From: Flavobacteriales bacterium
GTDB taxonomy: Bacteria > Bacteroidota > Bacteroidia > Flavobacteriales_D > JAHECK01
Direction: 5' to 3'
Length of the DNA: 34,193 nucleotides
NCBI GenBank assembly: GCA_030591505.1
Contig: JAUVAY010000009.1
Span: 1-34,193 of the forward strand
Both the position numbers and the translations under genes were made by a program. The notes beneath the pieces are model-generated. The model made no database searches. It saw only the letters and a list, made by a program, of their open reading frames with translations, and was not told the DNA's origin. Positions 26,444 through 34,193 of the stretch are shown here, piece by piece (position 1 is the stretch's first letter; every line of letters begins with the position of its first letter).

Positions 26444-27232
26444 TTAATAGCGAATGATAAAATGTTCTTTTTTCAATCTCGGGTTTAAAAAAACGATGCC
26501 TAATTCAAATAGATCGATACTTAAACTTACATCATTATCATTCTTGATGGATTCCCAAGCTAATTCCATGCCTTCAGACCAGTGTATATCATCAAAAATA
26601 AGGATGACATCTCTATTGCATTCCTGTTTAAAGGTCTTAAAGTAATTCATCGTAGCAGAATAACGATGATTCCCATCAATAAAGACAAGGGTTTTATCTT
26701 TTTTTAATGGAAAAAGGCTTGGAATAGTCGAATTAAAATCGCCTTTAAAAGATTCTATGTTTTTTAGGCCTAATCGCTGCCAAACATTTTTGGCTATTTC
26801 TAGAACTGATTCACTTCCTTCAATGGTTTTTACATTAATTGATGGATGAGATCGTGCAATATAAGCGCTTGTAATTCCCAATGAACAGCCAAGTTCTATT
26901 ACCTCATTTATTTTATAATAGCTTGTAATTTTTGCGATAAGGGCAGCTTCCTTAGGAGATTTTAAACTTGATCTTGCTATTTTCCAAACAGATGTTCTTC
27001 TGTTAGCTCCTGTTCCAAAATCCTTTAAATCAATTATTGAATAATCGTTTTTTAATCTTTTTCTTTCTTCCTCAACAATCTCATCTTTATAGTATTTGTT
27101 GGCAACATGCTCGATAAAATCAAAAACAAATGGTGAATGTACACCATGTCTATTTCTAGATTTCCACAAAAAGTAGAGATAAGCCTTAATCTTTTCGCTT
27201 AGTGTAAAAGGCTTATCAATTTTGTTATTCAT
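26444..27232 (-). CDS. Class I SAM-dependent methyltransferase
   Basis: A 262-residue cytosolic protein with a Rossmann-type methyltransferase domain in its C-terminal two thirds. SAM-binding motif I is VIELGCSLGITSAYIA (about residues 114-129), motif II VKTIEGSESVLEIAKN, and a D-x-N-H motif VFIDGNHRYSATMNYF followed by ILIFDDIHWSEGMELAW is typical of the O-methyltransferase / Methyltransf_24 group. The N-terminal 60 residues include SRNRHGVHSPFVFDFIEHV, a segment I recall as conserved in Bacteroidota homologues. The substrate is unknown. It is the first gene of the minus-strand trio. A lone box TAGCTTTG (27287-27280) lies 48 bases upstream, without a matching -33 element. Confidence 0.87.
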   Translation of the reverse strand: MNNKIDKPFTLSEKIKAYLYFLWKSRNRHGVHSPFVFDFIEHVANKYYKDEIVEEERKRLKNDYSIIDLKDFGTGANRRTSVWKIARSSLKSPKEAALIAKITSYYKINEVIELGCSLGITSAYIARSHPSINVKTIEGSESVLEIAKNVWQRLGLKNIESFKGDFNSTIPSLFPLKKDKTLVFIDGNHRYSATMNYFKTFKQECNRDVILIFDDIHWSEGMELAWESIKNDNDVSLSIDLFELGIVFLNPRLKKEHFIIRY

Positions 27233-27308
27233 GTTGCAAAGAAATAATAAATTACAAAGAAATATTTCTAAAGAATTAACAAAGCTAAGTTAAAAGCTAA
27301 AGGTAGAG

Positions 27309-27342
27309 TTGAGCTTATTAAAAAGGTGATTGTTTATATTTG
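27309..27342 (+). promoter_or_regulatory. Bacteroidota-type promoter of the outer-membrane protein gene
   Basis: TTG at 27309-27311 and TATATTTG at 27335-27342 are separated by 23 bases, within the range for the TTG/TAnnTTTG promoter class. The -7 box lies about 90 bases before the ATG at 27435, so an untranslated leader of about 85 bases would result. Confidence 0.5.
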
Positions 27343-27434
27343 AAACAATTAGTGATTATTGCCTAATAAAAAGGGGGCAATTAATGGCTCATTCATTAAT
27401 TTTATAGTATTATTGACCTTTAAAAAACGATAAA

Positions 27435-28370
27435 ATGAAAAAAATATTTTTACCCTTAATTTTAGTGTTGGGAGTATTTATCAGCACAGTTTCAGCTCAA
27501 GAAGGAGCTTATTTGAATGTTTATGGAAGTTATGGATTAGCGGGTGCTTCAGCTACTAACTTTGTAGCAGATGGTGTTATGGATGTTGATTCTTTTGCTC
27601 ATCAAATGACTGGAATGCATGAATGGATGGATTATAATGGTGTAATGACGCTTGATGGTGATGGTAATTTCGTTCTTAATTCGACAACAACTACTTCTAA
27701 AGTAAACCTTGGTAGTGGGTTAAATTTCGGAGCTACATTCGGCTATATGTTTAATGACCATATTGGAGCAGAATTAGGCTTTGGTTATTTCCTTGGTGGA
27801 AAAAATACTTTTAGTCAGGAATTTAAAGACGAAACAGATCCAGCTAATGTTGTTACTACAACAGCGACTGGTGAGATCTATGCTAATCAGTTCAGAATTA
27901 ATCCAATGTTAGTAATTTCTACAGATTTTAAAGATTTTGTGCCTTATGCAAAATTTGGAGTAGTATTAGGAGTAGGGACAAAGGTTATGGAATCTTACAG
28001 TGATAATAAAATGTTCTCAGCTGATAACATCGTTCAAAATTTTGAAAGTAAAGGTGGTTTGTCTGTTGGAATTACGGGAGTTGTTGGAGCATTGTACCAG
28101 TTAAATAAAAAGACAGGTATTTTTCTTGAGTTAGCAACTACTTCAATGTCGTATGCTCCGAAAACAAGAACATTAACAGATTATACTATCAATGGTGATG
28201 ATGCTCTTTCACCATATGTATCGACTGCTGCTAAAGAAACAGAATATTCGGATGAAGTTAGTTCTTCAAGTGCAGAAGAGTTTGATCCTACTTTATCAAC
28301 CTTATCAACTAAAATTAAATACCCATTCAGCACTTTTGGAATTAATTTAGGTTTGAGATTTAGTTTCTAA
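27435..28370 (+). CDS. Outer-membrane beta-barrel protein
   Basis: A 311-residue protein with a signal peptide (KKIFLPLILVLGVFISTVSAQ) and alternating aromatic/hydrophobic strands that end in FGINLGLRFSF, a C-terminal phenylalanine as in barrel proteins recognised by the BAM complex. Internal strands such as GSGLNFGATFGYMFNDHIGAELGFGYFLGG resemble the OmpW/OprF-like eight-stranded class. Probable extracellular loops are acidic and polar, with SSSSAEEFDP near residue 280. No specific ligand or function can be assigned. It has its own promoter candidate and a strong terminator, so it is a single-gene unit, possibly highly expressed. Confidence 0.86.
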   Translation: MKKIFLPLILVLGVFISTVSAQEGAYLNVYGSYGLAGASATNFVADGVMDVDSFAHQMTGMHEWMDYNGVMTLDGDGNFVLNSTTTTSKVNLGSGLNFGATFGYMFNDHIGAELGFGYFLGGKNTFSQEFKDETDPANVVTTTATGEIYANQFRINPMLVISTDFKDFVPYAKFGVVLGVGTKVMESYSDNKMFSADNIVQNFESKGGLSVGITGVVGALYQLNKKTGIFLELATTSMSYAPKTRTLTDYTINGDDALSPYVSTAAKETEYSDEVSSSSAEEFDPTLSTLSTKIKYPFSTFGINLGLRFSF

Positions 28371-28393
28371 TAAAGAAGTTTAACAATATTTAT

Positions 28394-28423
28394 AAGCCGT
28401 CAGGATAGCTATCTTGACGGCTT
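28394..28423 (+). terminator. Strong terminator after the outer-membrane protein gene
   Basis: A 13-bp stem starting AAGCCGTCAGGAT and closing ATCTTGACGGCTT (one G-T pair) around a short loop is followed by a T-rich run. It begins 24 bases after the stop codon. The AAGCCGTC/GACGGCTT base is the same as in the terminator near 24742. Confidence 0.92.
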
Positions 28424-28676
28424 TTTCTTTTACAATATTATCTTATTTAATAAGTCGTAGTGCTCCTTTTAAATAAGGGTAAGATGTGTTTTTAGTCAAT
28501 TCATATTTGCTCATTTTCTAATAATAAATATGATTAAACATAACATTACATATAGATTTTTTGATTTAATCGAATGGAAATTACATTTTTCGCTTTATCA
28601 CATGATTATACCGTTTGTGTATTAGAATTATATTGAGGGATTATGCTTATTAATTTAGCCATGTTAATACAAGGAC
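28424..28676. other. Intergenic region upstream of the MacAB-like operon
   Basis: These 253 AT-rich bases, together with the terminator, make a 306-base gap between genes. I find no tRNA, no strong hairpin and no exact TTG/TAnnTTTG promoter. The operon's promoter should lie here but could use another sigma factor. A 20-codon ATG ORF at 28574-28636 has no visible support. Confidence 0.5.
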
Positions 28677-29354
28677 ATGCTTAAACTGAACAACATTATT
28701 AAATCCTACCCTGTCGGAGGTGGAAAGTTAGAAGTACTAAAAGGTATAGACCTTCATATTAAAGAAGGTGAAATGGTTTCTATTATGGGTTCTTCCGGTT
28801 CTGGGAAGTCTACCCTTTTAAATATAATAGGAATTCTGGATGATTTTGATTCAGGTGAGTATTACCTAGATGGGCAATTGATCGACCATATTTCAGAAAA
28901 AAATGCAGCACATTTAAGAAATTCCTTTATAGGATTTATTTTTCAGTCATTCAACCTAATACCTTTTAAAAATGCAATGGAGAATGTTGCTCTGCCTCTA
29001 TATTATAAAGGAATTGGAAGAAAGAAGAGAAATGAAATGGCCTTGGAATATCTTGAAAAAGTGGGTTTAAGAGAGTGGGCTGAACATATGCCAAGTGAAC
29101 TTTCCGGAGGGCAAAAACAACGAATTGCTATCGCACGAGCATTAATAACAAACCCTAAAGTAATTCTTGCTGATGAACCAACAGGGGCACTTGATTCAGC
29201 TACTTCGTATGAAGTGATGAATCTTCTGAAAGAAGTAAATAATGAAGGAATGACTGTAGTGATCGTTACCCACGAACACGATATTTCCGAAATGACGGAG
29301 CGTTTAATAAACCTCCATGATGGAAAAATAATTAGAGAACCAATACTAGTATAA
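28677..29354 (+). CDS. MacB-type ABC exporter ATPase subunit
   Basis: A 225-residue ABC ATPase of the MacB/LolD family, separate from its permeases. It carries Walker A GSSGSGKST, Q-loop FQSFNLIPFKNA, signature LSGGQKQRIAIARA, Walker [13 protein letters not shown] and the switch VVIVTHEHD. Three bases separate it from the first of two permease genes, and the membrane-fusion protein closes the operon. The ATPase would power mechanotransmission by the permease dimer, as in MacB. An AAGGA sequence lies just before the ATG, one of the few plausible ribosome-binding sites here. The exported substrate is unknown. Confidence 0.95.
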   Translation: MLKLNNIIKSYPVGGGKLEVLKGIDLHIKEGEMVSIMGSSGSGKSTLLNIIGILDDFDSGEYYLDGQLIDHISEKNAAHLRNSFIGFIFQSFNLIPFKNAMENVALPLYYKGIGRKKRNEMALEYLEKVGLREWAEHMPSELSGGQKQRIAIARALITNPKVILADEPTGALDSATSYEVMNLLKEVNNEGMTVVIVTHEHDISEMTERLINLHDGKIIREPILV

Positions 29355-29357
29355 ACC

Positions 29358-30584
29358 ATGTTTGATTCTGATAAGTGGAATGAAAGATTTGAAACACTAA
29401 GCAAGAACAAGCTTAGAACTTTCCTTACCGGCTTTGCTGTGTTTTGGGGGATATTTATGCTTGTTATTTTACTTGGAGCAGGAAATGGATTGAAAAATGG
29501 AATTACCAATCAATTTCAAGATGATGCCATTAATACGATTTGGATTTGGGGAGGAAGAACGAATTTGGCCTATAAAGGGTTAAAACCAGGTAGGAGAATA
29601 CAACTGGAAAATGCTGATTATACATTTGTAGATGATCTAGAAGGGACTGATCATTCATCGGCTCGATTCTCGGTAAGAAATGCAACGGCTAGTTTTGGAA
29701 ACCTTGGAGGAGCTTATCAAATTGATGCTGTTTATCCTGATAATAGTTATATCGAAAATTGTAAACAGGTTTCAGGAAGGTATATCAATGATAATGATGT
29801 AAAAGAATTTAGAAAAGTCACTTCTATCGGAATGGGTGTAGTGAATGAATTATATAAGGATGTTGACCCAATTGGGACGTATATAAAGTTGAATGGAATT
29901 CCATTTAAAGTTGTTGGGGTATATTCTGAGGTTAATAACAGGGAGCAAATGCGATGCTATATTCCGATATCGACGGGTCAGCGTGTATTTAATTATAATA
30001 ATCTTTTGGAAAATGTTCAAATGACTACAGGTGATCTGACAGTTCCGGAAACGGTTGCGTTAGCGGAATCGATTCGCGAAAATCTCGCTAAAAACCATCA
30101 CTTTGATATTAATGATCGAAGGGCTGTTTATATTCAGAATAATAGTGAGAATTATCAGGAAGTGTTGGATATTATTACAGGTATCAAATTGTTTATTTTG
30201 ATAATTGGTGCAGGAACTATCGTTGCTGGAATGGTAGGAGTGAGTAATATTATGACGATAGTAGTCAAAGAAAGAACAAAGGAAATTGGAGTAAGAAAAG
30301 CCCTTGGAGCTACTCCATTATCAATTATTGCAATGGTTATGCAAGAGTCTGTTTTTGTTACAGCAATCGCTGGTTATTTTGGCTTAATATCGGGTATCGC
30401 ATTACTTGAAGTTGTTTCAAATATACCTGCTCTACAGCATGACTTTTTTTCTAATCCACAAGTGGATATAAATATTGCAATTGGAACTACATTATTACTT
30501 GTGTTTGCAGGAGCTTTAGCTGGATTTTTTCCTTCAAGAAGAGCTGCCAAAATTAAACCCGTTGTTGCACTAAGAGACGATTAA
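29358..30584 (+). CDS. MacB/FtsX-type ABC transporter permease 1
   Basis: A 408-residue permease of the MacB/FtsX family. The first transmembrane helix (TFLTGFAVFWGIFMLVILLGAG, about residues 16-37) is followed by a periplasmic MacB-like core domain (about 40-265), then three C-terminal helices starting with IKLFILIIGAGTIVAGMVGVSNIM. The cytoplasmic coupling segment VVKERTKEIGVRKALGATPLSI and the closing SRRAAKIKPVVALRDD are hallmark motifs. It opens MFDSDKWNERFETLSKNKLRT, very like the next permease (MFDRDKW...EKNKLRT), so the two are tandem paralogues that probably form a heterodimer with the upstream ATPase. Confidence 0.94.
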   Translation: MFDSDKWNERFETLSKNKLRTFLTGFAVFWGIFMLVILLGAGNGLKNGITNQFQDDAINTIWIWGGRTNLAYKGLKPGRRIQLENADYTFVDDLEGTDHSSARFSVRNATASFGNLGGAYQIDAVYPDNSYIENCKQVSGRYINDNDVKEFRKVTSIGMGVVNELYKDVDPIGTYIKLNGIPFKVVGVYSEVNNREQMRCYIPISTGQRVFNYNNLLENVQMTTGDLTVPETVALAESIRENLAKNHHFDINDRRAVYIQNNSENYQEVLDIITGIKLFILIIGAGTIVAGMVGVSNIMTIVVKERTKEIGVRKALGATPLSIIAMVMQESVFVTAIAGYFGLISGIALLEVVSNIPALQHDFFSNPQVDINIAIGTTLLLVFAGALAGFFPSRRAAKIKPVVALRDD

Positions 30585-30586
30585 TT

Positions 30587-31843
30587 ATGTTTGATAGAGA
30601 TAAATGGCAAGAAGTATTTCATGTATTGGAGAAGAATAAACTCCGAACCTTTTTAACGGCTTTTGGCGTTTTCTGGGGGATATTCATGCTTATTATTCTA
30701 TTAGGGTCGGGAAACGGACTAAGAAATGGTGTTGTAGGTGATTTTGGTGGTCATGCAACCAACTCTGTATTTATATGGACGCAAAGTACCTCTATGCCTT
30801 ATGCAGGTTTTCAACGAGGACGACGGTTTAATTTCCATAATGCTGACATACCCTATGTCCTTTCCAATATTCCGGAAATTTCTGTCCTATCACCAAGGTG
30901 CCAGATGGGTGGTCATAATGGATCTAATAATGTAGTTCGTGGATTAAAAACGGCTGCATTTAATGTATATGGGGATTATCCTGAGTACAATCTAATTGAA
31001 CCGGTGAAGATCATCAAAGGTCGCTTTCTAAATCAAACCGATATTAAAGAAAAAAGGAAGGTTTGTGTAATCGGAATGGAAGTATTGAATAGCCTGTTTT
31101 TAGAAGGAGAAGAGCCTATTGGAGATTATATTGAAATTAATGGGGTTAATTTTAAAGTGGTTGGCTTGTATAAATCAAATCAAAAAGGGAACCAACGAGA
31201 AGAATCTGAAAAATCTGTTTTTATTCCACTTACTACTTTTCAACGTGCTTTTAATTGGGGAGATACGATTGGTTGGTTATCTGTAACATCTATTGATAAT
31301 GTTCCGGTTTCTGAAGTAGAAGATAAAGTGATCGCATTATTAAAACAACGTTATAAAATACATCCTGATGATCCGAGAGCCTTTGGTCACTTTAACTTGG
31401 AAAAAGAGTTTATTAAAATGAATGGACTGTTTACCGGGATAAGTGGTTTGTCATGGTTTGTTGGTGTATTAACATTAATCGCTGGTGTTATTGGAGTAAG
31501 TAATATAATGCTGATCATTGTTAAAGAACGAACGCAAGAAATTGGCGTCCGCAGAGCTTTGGGTGCTACACCATTGAATATTATGTCCCAAATTGTTATT
31601 GAATCAGTGTTTTTAACTTCTATCGCAGGTGCTGTAGGTGTATTGGCAGGAACTTGGATCTTAGTTTTAGTGGATACACTAATGGGTGAGGCAGATACTG
31701 GATCATTTAAACACCCTGAGATCAATTTATATACAATACTAATAGCATTAAGCATATTGATAATTTCTGGAGCATTGGCTGGTTTGATACCTGCTCAACG
31801 TGCTGTTAGAATCAAACCGATCGATGCATTAAGAGATGAATAA
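30587..31843 (+). CDS. MacB/FtsX-type ABC transporter permease 2
   Basis: The 418-residue paralogue of the preceding permease, two bases after it. It has the same plan: N-terminal helix TFLTAFGVFWGIFMLIILLGSG, periplasmic domain, then three helices beginning near GISGLSWFVGVLTLIAGVIGVSN, the coupling segment VKERTQEIGVRRALGATPL and the end RAVRIKPIDALRDE. The periplasmic domains of the two permeases differ much more than their membrane parts, consistent with division of labour after an old duplication. No N-terminal ATPase domain is present, so both depend on the separate ATPase gene. Confidence 0.94.
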   Translation: MFDRDKWQEVFHVLEKNKLRTFLTAFGVFWGIFMLIILLGSGNGLRNGVVGDFGGHATNSVFIWTQSTSMPYAGFQRGRRFNFHNADIPYVLSNIPEISVLSPRCQMGGHNGSNNVVRGLKTAAFNVYGDYPEYNLIEPVKIIKGRFLNQTDIKEKRKVCVIGMEVLNSLFLEGEEPIGDYIEINGVNFKVVGLYKSNQKGNQREESEKSVFIPLTTFQRAFNWGDTIGWLSVTSIDNVPVSEVEDKVIALLKQRYKIHPDDPRAFGHFNLEKEFIKMNGLFTGISGLSWFVGVLTLIAGVIGVSNIMLIIVKERTQEIGVRRALGATPLNIMSQIVIESVFLTSIAGAVGVLAGTWILVLVDTLMGEADTGSFKHPEINLYTILIALSILIISGALAGLIPAQRAVRIKPIDALRDE

Positions 31844-31869
31844 AAATTTTAATAAATAAACCTTAAATC

Positions 31870-32964
31870 ATGAAAAAAGTACTGAGAATATTTTTTATTG
31901 TTCTTGTAGTTGGTCTAATGGGATACACCCTCTATTTCTTATTTGAGAAAAATCAGGAAGCCCCCGTAGTTTATAATACAAAATCAGCTGAAATAACCAC
32001 CATAATTAAGAAAACGGTAGCTACCGGTTCAATAATTCCTAGAAAGGAAATACTCATCAAACCAATGATATCAGGTATTGTTGCAGAAGTTTATGTAGAG
32101 GCTGGGGATTACGTTAAGAAAGGTGATGTACTGGCGAAAATTAGGGTAGTTCCAAATATGGTTGCGTTGAATAATGCTGAAAACCGACTAAATCAGGCGG
32201 GGATTGAATTGGAACAAGCAACCATTAATTTCGATAGAAATAAAAGCTTATATGACCAAAAAGTGATCTCTGACGCAACTTTTCAACCTATTAAACTTAG
32301 GATGAGAAGAGCTGAAGAAGAATTGGTATCAGCTGAAAACAATTTGAAAATTGTTAAGGATGGAGTTTCCGGTTCTGGAAAAGCAGTTTCAAATACGAGA
32401 ATTCAATCTACAATAGCCGGAATGGTGCTGGATGTTCCTATAAAAGAAGGAAACTCGGTTATCGAATCTAATAATTTTAATGATGGAACGACCATTGCTA
32501 TCATTGCCGATATGAATGATATGATCTTTGAAGGGAAGGTAGATGAGTCAGAAGTTGGGAAGTTAAGCGAAAATATGTCGTTGATCCTTAATATTGGAGC
32601 GATAGACAGTGAAAAATTTGAAGCTCGATTGGAGTATATTGCTCCTAAAGGTGTAGAGGAAAATGGTGCAATTCAATTTTTAGTTAAAGCAGCAGTTACC
32701 CTAAAGTCTGATCAGTTTATTCGTGCTGGATATAGCGCTACTGCTGATGTAGTATTAGACAGAAGGGATAGTGTGTTGGCAATTGAAGAGAGCTTGTTGC
32801 AATTTGAAGATGACTCTGCTTTTGTTGAGATTGAGATCGGAGAACAACAGTTTGAGAAGAGGGAAATTAAACTTGGATTGTCAGATGGTATTAATGTAGA
32901 AATACTGGAAGGTATATCTGAAGAGGATAAAATAAAAGAGTGGAATATGCCTGGTAACGGATAA
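31870..32964 (+). CDS. MacA/HlyD-type membrane fusion protein
   Basis: A 364-residue periplasmic adaptor. An N-terminal membrane anchor (ILRIFFIVLVVGLMGYTLYFLF region, residues 5-26) is followed by the barrel-sandwich half motif IKPMISGIVAEVYVEAGDYVKKGDVLAKI, an alpha-helical hairpin (NNAENRLNQAG to AENNLKIV), the second lipoyl half (TRIQSTIAGMVLDVPIKEGN) and beta-barrel and membrane-proximal domains. In MacAB-TolC systems this protein bridges the permease to an outer-membrane channel. No TolC-type gene is in the window, so the channel must be encoded elsewhere. It is the last gene of the operon and is followed by a perfect palindromic terminator. Confidence 0.94.
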   Translation: MKKVLRIFFIVLVVGLMGYTLYFLFEKNQEAPVVYNTKSAEITTIIKKTVATGSIIPRKEILIKPMISGIVAEVYVEAGDYVKKGDVLAKIRVVPNMVALNNAENRLNQAGIELEQATINFDRNKSLYDQKVISDATFQPIKLRMRRAEEELVSAENNLKIVKDGVSGSGKAVSNTRIQSTIAGMVLDVPIKEGNSVIESNNFNDGTTIAIIADMNDMIFEGKVDESEVGKLSENMSLILNIGAIDSEKFEARLEYIAPKGVEENGAIQFLVKAAVTLKSDQFIRAGYSATADVVLDRRDSVLAIEESLLQFEDDSAFVEIEIGEQQFEKREIKLGLSDGINVEILEGISEEDKIKEWNMPGNG

Positions 32965-32987
32965 GGAATTTTGTAGACAATAAAAAG

Positions 32988-33023
32988 AAAAGGGACGGAT
33001 GCACTAGTGCATCCGTCCCTTTT
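32988..33023. terminator. Perfect 36-base palindromic bidirectional terminator
   Basis: The sequence from 32988 to 33023 equals its own reverse complement, with AAAGGGACGG at one end and CCGTCCCTTT at the other and CACTAGTG at the centre. It lies between the convergent membrane-fusion-protein gene (stop 23 bases before) and the M1 peptidase gene (stop 21 bases after), with A/T runs outside the GC-rich stem, so it can end transcription from both sides. Confidence 0.93.
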
Positions 33024-33043
33024 TCAATTCGTCTAATTTTATA

Positions 33044-34193
33044 CTATTCAGCAACGATGAATTTATAGTTCGTTTTACTTGATAATGATTCAATCGTTAA
33101 GATATAGTGCCCTACAGTTAATTCATTTATCGGTATTTGAACCTTTTGTTGTTTACTAAGTTTGCCTTCTTTAACGCTTTTTCCAGAAAGATTATAAATG
33201 TGATAGTTGTTTTCTTCAGTAGGTTGAGTTGAAAACATAATTGATAACACCTCTTTAGCTGGATTAGGATAAATTGTTAGTCCATTGTCAAATTCAATTT
33301 CATCAATTCCTAATGCGATTTCATTATTTGCGCTAAGAAGCCATTTATCAGGGTCGTAAGCTACATTCTGAATGTCAAAATCTAAGTTGAAGTTAAATAC
33401 CTGATCATTTTCTGTCAATACAAATTTCACTAAACTATCTTCTGAAGCTCCAATGAATTGAAGGGGTAAGGTGAGTTCAAAGAAATCAACAGATGAATGG
33501 GATTGTTCTTGATGAACCTCAACCCAAACTTGATCATCTACCTGACTATAAGAAATAGTATGAGACGGATAACCTTCATTAAAGAACCAATCTTCAAAGA
33601 ACTCTGTTAGATCCAGCCCTGAAGTAGCCTCCAGGTGTGCTTGAAGATCAGCGGTTTTCGCATAAGAAAAAGCAAGATTTTCATCAGCTAAATAATTTTG
33701 TAATGCCAGATAGAAATTATCATCACCCATTTCCCAGCGCAGCATATGCAAGAGCATTGCACCCTTTCTATAGCTAAGACGACCATTGAAGATTCTACCG
33801 ACACTGGTTGTATCATCTACCCAGACTGATCCATCAGGTGAGCTTGTAACATAATTGATCGTATAGGACTTCCATCCATCCCAACTACTAATGTCACCTT
33901 GGTATTCATAATTAAGCGCAGTAAGATAGGTGGCAAAACCCTCATTTAACCAAATATCTTCCCAAGACCCGCAAGTCACCTTGTCGCCAAACCATTGATG
34001 AGCTAGCTCATGGGCAATTAATCCATAGCTAAATCCTCCCATAAAACTCATGGTCTGATGTTCCATTCCACCGCCCCATCCAAACTCAGCATGACCATAT
34101 TTTTCATCTGCAAATGGGTAAGGTTCAAATCGCTCATTAAAAAACTCCATGATCTCAACAGTTTCATCTGTTAACGTCTGTGCAGAGCTAAGA
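33044..34193 (-). CDS. M1-family aminopeptidase-like protein with T9SS sorting domain (5' end cut by window)
   Basis: The reading frame stays open through the window edge, so the N-terminus is missing; the visible part is 382 residues, and the Met at 34150 in the ORF track is internal. The M1 catalytic core is intact: substrate motif WGGGMEHQTMSF (GxMEx), zinc site HELAHQWFGDKV with the third ligand in LNEGFATYL. After the catalytic region and a beta-rich domain, the last 75 residues form a T9SS type A sorting domain, starting LTIYPNPAKEVLSI and ending SKTNYKFIVAE. This predicts Sec export, T9SS passage and cleavage of the tail at the surface. The substrate is likely peptides; the exact specificity is unknown. 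Confidence 0.94.
   Translation of the reverse strand, partial: LSSAQTLTDETVEIMEFFNERFEPYPFADEKYGHAEFGWGGGMEHQTMSFMGGFSYGLIAHELAHQWFGDKVTCGSWEDIWLNEGFATYLTALNYEYQGDISSWDGWKSYTINYVTSSPDGSVWVDDTTSVGRIFNGRLSYRKGAMLLHMLRWEMGDDNFYLALQNYLADENLAFSYAKTADLQAHLEATSGLDLTEFFEDWFFNEGYPSHTISYSQVDDQVWVEVHQEQSHSSVDFFELTLPLQFIGASEDSLVKFVLTENDQVFNFNLDFDIQNVAYDPDKWLLSANNEIALGIDEIEFDNGLTIYPNPAKEVLSIMFSTQPTEENNYHIYNLSGKSVKEGKLSKQQKVQIPINELTVGHYILTIESLSSKTNYKFIVAE

Noticed and set aside
28574-28636. 20-codon ATG ORF upstream of the MacAB-like operon, possible leader peptide
   Set aside because: There is no ribosome-binding site, no run of regulatory codons and no attenuator hairpin after it; ORFs this short are expected by chance.
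29003-29509. 168-residue minus-strand ORF opposite the MacB-type ATPase and permease genes
   Set aside because: It runs antisense across two clearly conserved genes and its translation is low-complexity Ser/Pro/Ile-rich without any recognisable domain: a shadow.

Overview
The window looks like core chromosome of a low-GC member of the Bacteroidota, probably Flavobacteriia-like or close. The reasons are a porP-gldK-gldL-gldM-gldN type IX secretion (T9SS) operon, a PorX-type response regulator with a PglZ domain, an LpxC-FabZ fusion gene, an M1 peptidase ending in a T9SS sorting domain, a roughly 1100-residue SecA, promoters of the TTG-N19/23-TAnnTTTG type and very weak Shine-Dalgarno sequences. 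I cannot name the genus. I see no tRNA, rRNA, CRISPR array, insertion sequence, phage or defence island.

Layout. (1) 88-5926, plus strand: the T9SS core operon porP, gldK, gldL, gldM, gldN, closed by a strong hairpin terminator. (2) 5951-7891, plus: an ABC-F ATPase with a TTG start. (3) 7965-11577, minus: porX, tsaE, an alanine dehydrogenase and a small membrane-anchored protein, tightly packed and partly using non-ATG starts. (4) 11616-16696, plus, divergent from porX: an HD phosphohydrolase, then lpxD, lpxC-fabZ and lpxA for lipid A, then efp. (5) 16717-24629, minus: secA, glyA, a TPR protein and a PorE-like OmpA protein. (6) 24791-27232, minus: a methyltransferase, a LolD/MacB-type ATPase, a PduO-type cobalamin adenosyltransferase, and a small acidic DUF2795-like gene with its own promoter and terminator. 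(7) 27435-28370, plus: an outer-membrane barrel protein with promoter and terminator. (8) 28677-32964, plus: a MacAB-like exporter of one ATPase, two permeases and one membrane-fusion protein. (9) 33044 to the window end, minus: an M1 peptidase with a T9SS sorting tail, cut by the window edge.

How it fits together. Many genes concern the cell envelope. SecA moves proteins across the inner membrane. The GldL/GldM motor with GldK/GldN and PorP helps carry sorting-tail proteins, such as the M1 peptidase here, across the outer membrane. PorX is a known T9SS regulator, and the PorE-like protein has the architecture of the component that anchors T9SS to peptidoglycan. The lpx genes make the lipid A of that outer membrane. 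No gene shows clear signs of recent transfer. The window does not present an obviously new system. The best leads are the T9SS co-location, the TPR protein coupled to the PorE-like gene, the orphan ABC ATPase set, the small acidic protein, and the frequent non-ATG starts.
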